Below the pieces are notes generated by a model. That model was given only the letters and a program-made list of their open reading frames with translations. It was not told where the DNA came from and made no database searches. A stretch of 64,000 nucleotides of DNA from Gnetum montanum (Eukaryota > Streptophyta > Gnetopsida > Gnetales > Gnetaceae), in contig MNCI01018361.1 of the NCBI GenBank assembly GCA_015680685.1, forward strand, positions 289,559 to 353,558, written 5' to 3'. Shown here in pieces: positions 58,110 through 64,000 of the stretch. Every line of letters begins with the position of its first letter. Within the stretch, counting starts at the first letter, position 1. The position numbers and the translations under genes were made by a program.

Positions 58110-59640
58110 AGTCACAAATGAGCAAGGATAGATAAACCACAATGCAGTTGATACCTTGCCTCGATATGAAGCGCATTGGCTAAGTTGTGGTTATGGCAGA
58201 AATTGGTTTGGAGATTTATCACAGGTGACTACCCAAGGTGTAGGGGTTAGGTGAATAGTAAAATGGAGAAAATGAAAAAATTTATGCTAGGGCCCCCACG
58301 ACTAAGGGTGAACCTTCGGTAAGTATAAGATGGAAAAATATGCGGAACAAGAAAGATGGGAAAAAATAACAATGGCAACACCAATAAAATGGATGTCATG
58401 GATGGGGATGAAACAAGAGATGATTAATTGTAGGAAATGTTTAAGGAAAAGAACTTAACAATTGCATAAAAAAGGAATGCCAGTGGGTCCTCCCCAAAGT
58501 AGGCTCATGCCTTTTATGCCCTGACAAACCCACAAACCAAAAATTCTATAGGCTTTAGGAATGTTATTTGGAAGCAAGAGTTAAAAACTTATCCACAAGA
58601 ATTCAGTAAAGAAAAACAATGCATTAGCCTAGAATGGACTAATGATAAAATTAGCAATGAGGTGGAAAATGGGAAGAAAGATGGAGAGGAGAAAATGGAA
58701 TGGAATCCCAAGAACAAGGTTGTGTAAAGCCCCTTGTGTATTTCATGGTTAAGATGATTGAGTAGAACCTCATTCCAAATCTAGACTCAAACCAACCACA
58801 TTCAGTGACCTCGCATCAATACACTTGGCCAATCCATCCTCTTGAAGCAACAAGAATGCCTTCACAAAGAGTGATCACCATCCCAAGGAGAGCAAGATGG
58901 AGAAGTAGGAAGTGAGAAAGGACCTTAGTTAGAGGGAACCTTCAGGCATGGGTAACATGTCTTTTCAGTTTCATAACCAGTGCTTGTAGCCCATATTGCT
59001 TTATTATTTCTAAGAGGTGTGCTTTGAATTCTCACTTTTCTCTTTGTTTTTTCTTTTTTTTTGTGTGTGAGAACCACACCATGCAAAGACTTATTTTTAT
59101 TCACTCAGCTTCTTGATTTTTGAACAATGTTAGAATGGTGGAAAACCCAAGAAATAAGCATCTAAGCACCCAAGAAAATGACCAGCACAAATGCATCAAA
59201 TCCCCTTGAAGTCACACCCTTTTCATCCTTTGAGTCTTTCCTTGTTTGAAAAGTACCCAACCATTAATTCATTAATAAATTTACTTAGAAAAAGGGGACT
59301 GTATAGTTTGAAGCCAAAGGAGACCATAGAGTTATATGGATGAGTGGATGGTGTGGACTCATTGCCTATTTTACCAAAATAACCATACCTTAATATCAGT
59401 ATCATAATTCAAAGGTAAAAACCAACATTAGCAATCAATATGATATAATGAAATCTAGAATCATGAGCACTTATTGGATGACAAATAAAAGTAAATCAAG
59501 CAAATAAAGAAATAGTAAAAACATGAACAATGGTGTAAAACAAAAGTAAGAAAAGTTGGAAAAATGTGTAAAACAAAAATGTGTAAAAAAAAAAATTCAA
59601 AAAGAACTGAGGGCCTAAAATGGTTAGCATAGGTGGCCAT
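58110..59640 (-). other. Noncoding conserved block of Ath-4
   Basis: Same islands as Ath-1: AGTCGTGGGGGCC near 58293, the GGGGAGGACCCACT island at 58482-58510, GGGTGTGACTTCAAGGGGA near 59205, CTTTGCATGGTGTGGTTCTC near 59075, and T-rich repeats at 59515-59610. Confidence 0.7.
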
Positions 59641-59689
59641 CTCCCCCACGACTGAGTTGGAAGGAGGAGATACAAAATAGTGAGCAAGG

Positions 59690-60019
59690 TTATTTATCAA
59701 TAGAGGTAGCATTTGTACTAGCTGTCCTAAGCTCATGGAAAGGTTTGGTTTGTTGTACGTTAACCAATAGTTTCTTGTCTAGGATGTCAGGTTTGTATAT
59801 TGTTATGGACCCTGAAGGAAAATTTGCATAAATAATATAAGGTCCTTTCCACAGTGTTTGAAATTTAGTACATTGTGGCACATGTGTGGGATTCAAGAAG
59901 AGAACCTTATCTCTTGGTTGATATTTAACTTTCCTAATCCTTAGGTCATGACATTGTTTATTGAATGCCTTGTGGAACTCATTAGATGATAAGGTAGCTA
60001 GTAAGTTTTCATCTAGCAA
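59690..60019 (-). pseudogene. Integrase C-terminal region of Ath-4
   Basis: 109 codons containing KYQPRDKVLFLNP, LWKGPYIIYANFPSG and VQQTKPFHEL, the usual C-terminal integrase layout of Athila-like Ty3 elements. The frame ends at 59690. Confidence 0.8.
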
Positions 60020-60220
60020 GTTAAGGGTTGCTAATTGTTGTTTTTATGCTAGATCAAGGTCAAGGTTGAGGACACATGCCATGGATAGTGTACAGAGCTC
60101 AGTTTGAATGGGAAGTGTTGGTAATTTACTGTATACTAACTCATAGGGGGAGTAGCTTGTAGGGAGTTTCCATGTGGAGTGGTATGCCCAAAGAGCATCG
60201 TTTAGTTTGGTGCTCCAGTC

Positions 60221-60874
60221 TCACCTAAACTTGCTAATAGTTCTTGTCAATATCTTTGTAATCTCCCTGTTGGTAACTTCTGCTTGACTGTTCGCTTGGG
60301 GGTGGTATGGTGTAGTCAATTTATGCTCAACCCCTAAGTGTTGCATTAATTTCCAAAAATTCGCACCTGTGAAGTGGTTACCATTGTCTGAAATAAGTGC
60401 ACGAGGCATACCAAACATGTTTATGATTTGTTGTTGAACAAATTGTGTAGCTGTAGATGATGTAAAATCCTTAACAGTAGCTACTTCTGCCCATTTAGTT
60501 AGGTAATCAATAGCAACAATGATATAGGCTTTTCCATTGGACATTGGTGTAATTGGCCTCATAAAATCAATTCCCCAAATGTCGAAGGGCTCTAACGGTT
60601 GGATCCATTGTTGCGGACCCTCCATTCTAGTAGTCATTTCCCCATCACATTGGCAACGCTTACAAGATTGGACGAATTGATGGGTGTCCTGAAACAATGT
60701 AGGCCAATAATATCCTGCAAGCAAGATCTTGATGATCATTTGTCTCCCAACGTAATGACCCCTACAAGGAACCTCATGAGCATCTTGGAGAACTCGCAGT
60801 TGATCTATATTGGGAACACACCATCGAACCAAGCCAGCAGGACACACTTTGTAAAGTTGCCCATTGATTTCCAT
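60221..60874 (-). pseudogene. Integrase of Ath-4 (zinc-binding and DDE core)
   Basis: 217 open codons. The HHCC zinc-binding part has DAHEVPCRGH and CKRCQ. The core has D in WGIDFM, D in ISDNGNHF and E in SQAEVTNREI, so the DDE triad is intact. The sequence pattern is that of Athila integrases. It is separated from the C-terminal region by a decayed stretch (60020-60220). Confidence 0.88.
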
Positions 60875-60898
60875 AAAGTACTTGGCTTGGTGAAGAAA

Positions 60899-62345
60899 CT
60901 ATTGTTTCTTCTTAAGGTTTAACTCTTGTGGTATTTTTTGGGTGAGGAGATACATAAGAATGCTACTATACCAGTTTGTCTCCATGGATGATTGACTATT
61001 CACTACACCAGCAAAGAGGAATTCATCAGGAAAATAATCAGGAATTGTATACTCATCCTCTTTGTTGTCCCATCGCAACTGAGATAAATGATCAACAACT
61101 ACGTTCTTAGTGCCTTTACGATCGATCATCATAAGATCAAACTCTTGTAAGATTACAAGCCATCGTATGATATGAGGGCTTACCATTAGCTTATTCATGA
61201 GGAACCTTATTCCCCTATGATCTGTATGTATATATACTTTATATCCCAATACATAGTGTCTAAACTTTTCTAGTGTAAACACTACAACCATTAATTCTTT
61301 CTCTGTGGTAGTGTAGTTAAGTTGTGCACCAATGATACTTCTACTTCACAGTGGATGTAATAAGGATGCTTTTGGTCATCTAACTATGTAAGTACGGCTC
61401 ATAAGGCATAGTTGGACATGTCAGTCATGATATGGAATGGTTTGGACCAGTCAAGAGCTTATAGAATGGGTGTTTCTACTAACTTCTATTTCACAGTTTG
61501 AAAAGCTAATTCGCATTCCTTGGTCCACTCGAAAGGTACGTCCTTTTTTGTTAATTCCACCAATGGTTTGGCAACCTTTGAAAAGTTCTCAATAAATCTC
61601 TTATAGTAGCCAATATGTCCAAGGAATGACCAAATATCTTTGATAGTTTCTAGTTGATGGCTAATTCCTTGGATAACTTTGATTTTCTCGGGGTTTACCT
61701 CTATCCCTATGTGTGAGATTTTGTGCCCTAGTACTATGTGCTCTTGGACCATCAAATGGATTTTCTGCTAGTTAAGCCTCAAATTTGTTTCTACACATAT
61801 TTTTAACACTTACTTTAACTGATCCAAGGCTTGATCAAAGTTTGCTCCATAAGTGGAGAAGTCATCCATAAAGACTCTATACTATTCCCTATATGCTATT
61901 GGAATATGCTTAGAACTAGTCATTGAAATGTTGCAGGGGCATTGTACAAGCCAAATGGCATCTATTTGTATGAAAACATTCCCCAAGGACTGGTGAATGT
62001 AGTCTTGGCTTAGTCTTCTAGGGCTATTTGTATTTGGTTATATCCGCTATATCTATCCAGAAAACTGTAATAGTGATGCCTTGCAATGATGTCTAAGACT
62101 TGGTCAAAAAATGACAATGGAAAGTGATCTTTGAATGTTACCATATTTAATAGCCTGAAATCTATGCACACCCTCCATTTACCTCCCTTTTTAGGCACAA
62201 TAACTAAGGGGCTAACCCATTCGCTATTAGTAATGGGGTATATGAACCCAACCTTGAGAAGCTATGGTTGAATAAGCCTAATACAATATTGGCAATATTT
62301 ACTTAATGTGCTTATGGTTGAATAAGCCTAATACAATATTGGCAA
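60899..62345 (-). pseudogene. Reverse transcriptase and RNase H of Ath-4
   Basis: Minus-strand pieces: RT start FIYPITNSEWVSPLVIVPKK (about 62200-62255) and KGGKWRVCIDFRLLN, FLDRYSGYNQI (62010-62198), MPFGLYNAPATFQ near 61945, and the catalytic FMDDFS near 61870. The RT connection (61486-61755) has SFLGHIGYYKRFI and WTKECELAF, and RNase H (60899-61291) has VVVFTLEKFRHYVLGYKV and YTDHRGIRFL. Stops break the frame at several places. Motifs assign it to the Athila clade. Confidence 0.85.
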
Positions 62346-62400
62346 TATTTACTCATTTTTTTACCTATGTGTCACTTAATGTGCTTATGGTTGAAATGTA
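62262..62400. repeat. Local duplication at the Ath-4/Tat-2 junction
   Basis: CTATGGTTGAATAAGCC through GGCAATATTTACT occurs twice in tandem (starting about 62262 and 62313), and ACTTAATGTGCTTATGGTTGA occurs at 62301-62321 and again at about 62374. It lies in the first codons of the Ath-4 RT. Confidence 0.85.
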
Positions 62401-62410
62401 GGATTAGAGT

Positions 62411-64000
62411 ATGGACACTTGGAAGCATATCAGTTTGCCTTTGATCCTAAGTAGACCTCATGATGGTGTTGAATGGATAATAGACCTCAATTGCTTAGAT
62501 CTTGAGCCTGAGGGTCTTGTCAATCACATAGCCTCTATAGAGAAACATCTAGAATGGCTTGAAAACCTAGTCAAAACCTTTGATCTTGAGGTTGGAAACA
62601 TTACTGAAGACTCTCTAGTTGAGGTTATTATCATGACACACAGTGGTGAGATAAAAATACTAAAACTAAGTTCCTCACTAGAAACTCAACAAGTTCAAGA
62701 CATCACCAAGGTCATACAAGACAACATCAAGACCTTGCTTAGTCATATGAAGATATGCTAGGTCTTGCCCCATGCCTAGTATACAACATCATACTTGACT
62801 TGAGTATCAAGCTAGTTAAGCAAAAAGTTCATAAGGTTAGACTAGATTTAGCCCTGGAAGTTCATGATAAAATCACAAAAATATATTAGGTTTGTTTTGT
62901 TAGAGCTATTAATTACATGAAATGGATGTCCAACATAGTGGTAGTTCCTAAGAAAAATAGGATTATATATATTTGTATCAATTTCTAAGACTTGAATAAG
63001 ATAATAATCTAGGATGATTTCTCTTTGCCTAGTATTGACCAACTTATCAATACTACAACTGGACGTGCCTTGTTATCCTTCATGGATGGGTTCTTAGGAT
63101 GAAACCACGTTAGGATTAGCCTAGAGGATTAACTATGTATAACCTTAATAACACCTTGGGGCATCTTTTGTTACATCATGATGCCCTTTGGTCTAAAGAA
63201 CATAGGAGTCACTTATCAATGAGTAATGATGTACATCTTTAGCGATTACATGTAGGGTTACTCAATCACTACATGGATGATATAGCTATTAAGTCAAAAA
63301 TGGCCAGTGATCATGTGCATGACCTTGACCTTGTGCTGAAATAATGTATCAAATATGAGCTTAGACTTAATCCCAAGAAGTGTGTCTTTGGTGTCAAAAC
63401 TAGTAAGATGCTTGGCTTTGTAGTATCTAAAGTGAGAATATGTGTTGATCTTGATAAGGTTAAGGCCATATCCAACTTGGTAGCTCCAAATAATATTAAG
63501 GAGCTTTAGGGGTTGTAAGGAAGATTGCAATTTATTTATAGGCTCATTGCCAGGCTTATGGATAAGTCACAACCTATGCAACACTTGCTTAAGAAAGGAG
63601 TTCACTATGAGTGGACAGTTCAATGCTAAGAAGCCTTTGAAAATCTTAAGTAAGAGTTGGCACAACTACCCATAGTCTATACACCACAAAAGGATAAATC
63701 TTTTTACATTTTCCTTGCTATCTTTAACACGTTGATTACCTCTCTTCTTTGTTAGAAATAGAATAATGAAGTAGAGTTACCTATATACTACCTAAGTCAA
63801 GAATTGATTGCTTATGAGCCTTGATACATCGAAGTGGAGAAGTATTGTCAAGCATTAGTTTTCTCATTGAAGAAGTGGACAAACTACCTTTTTAGGAGCC
63901 AAGTCAACATCATATGCAGGGACAATGTGCTTAGAGCCATTATGACTAATATCTATAAAAGTATCCATATAGCCTATTTGAAAGCCATAATAGAAGAGTT
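62411..64000 (+). pseudogene. Reverse transcriptase region of Tat-2
   Basis: An open 116-codon start (62411-62761) precedes decayed RT blocks: KVRLDLALEVHDKI near 62835, VVVPKKNRIIYICI near 62937, LLSFMDGFLG near 63071, ITPWGIFCYIMMPFGLKN near 63148, and catalytic YMDD at 63270-63281 followed by IAIKS. The thumb and RNase H region continue to the window edge. These are Tat-lineage motifs; stops are frequent. Confidence 0.8.

Larger units (their letters stand above)
56678..62345 (-). mobile_element. Ath-4: Athila-like Ty3 element with pol, 5'-truncated
   Basis: One LTR (56678-57685, 3' in element sense) and, on the minus strand, RT, RNase H, integrase, the post-pol block and the short ORF start. 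No 5' LTR, primer site, gag or protease is found; the RT frame ends in a local duplication at 62262-62400 next to Tat-2 RT. It is the only Athila-like element here that still has pol and serves as the reference for what the others lost. Confidence 0.85.
50695..64000 (+). mobile_element. Tat-2: Tat-like Ty3 element, split, running off the right edge
   Basis: Gag and protease at 50695-54290 and RT at 62411-64000 lie on the same strand and belong to the same lineage, separated by an antisense spliced-looking ORF and by Ath-4. All coding parts carry many stops. The left LTR is not resolved and the right one is outside the window. Confidence 0.75.

Overview
The window is plant nuclear DNA, AT-rich and dominated by decayed, nested LTR retrotransposons around one intron-rich host gene. 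Evidence for a plant is a U-box protein with an N-terminal kinase-like domain (a plant architecture), Athila-like Ty3 elements with a tRNA-Asp type primer site, Tat-like Ty3 elements, a Tork-like copia element and tRNA-derived SINE-like repeats. Nested insertions and kilobase introns suit a large genome such as a gymnosperm or another large-genome vascular plant; the species cannot be told from the sequence. There are no bacterial, CRISPR or rRNA features.

Layout. (1) 1 to about 10.75 kb: a minus-strand copia element (RT-RNase H, integrase, protease, gag from left to right) split inside its protease-integrase junction by an Athila-like element, here Ath-1 (2841-10173, perfect 5-bp duplication ATGTG). 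(2) 11.5-17.4 kb: a four-exon minus-strand gene for a 473-residue coiled-coil/kinase-like/U-box protein whose kinase catalytic residues look lost. (3) 18393-27923: Ath-2, plus strand. (4) 29536-46295: Ath-3, minus strand, perfect CCTAC duplication, itself interrupted by a Tat-like element Tat-1 (35901-44395, minus). (5) about 48.9 kb to beyond the right edge: Tat-2, plus strand, whose gag-protease half (50.7-54.3 kb) is separated from its RT half (62.4 kb onward) by a decayed antisense multi-exon ORF (55114-56677) and by a 5'-truncated Athila-like element Ath-4 (56678 to about 62345, minus).

Main result. The four Athila-like elements share an unusual layout: a gag with a serine/arginine-rich segment, repeated loss of pol, a conserved noncoding block of about 1.5-2 kb after pol, polypurine-tract-like motifs repeated inside the element, and then a further ORF whose start sits directly on a splice-acceptor-like sequence. 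In Ath-2 and Ath-3 this ORF is about 930-955 codons long, with an N-terminal globular region, a long coiled coil and a conserved C-terminal PCPWEV-type block. In exactly these two elements a stretch resembling the element's own LTR U3 (the same palindromic word plus a TATA box) lies 400-600 bp upstream. Ath-1 and Ath-4 carry only a short version of the ORF and no such internal U3-like stretch. This suggests a separately transcribed or spliced accessory gene in an Athila-like lineage. All copies here are decayed, so activity cannot be claimed for them.
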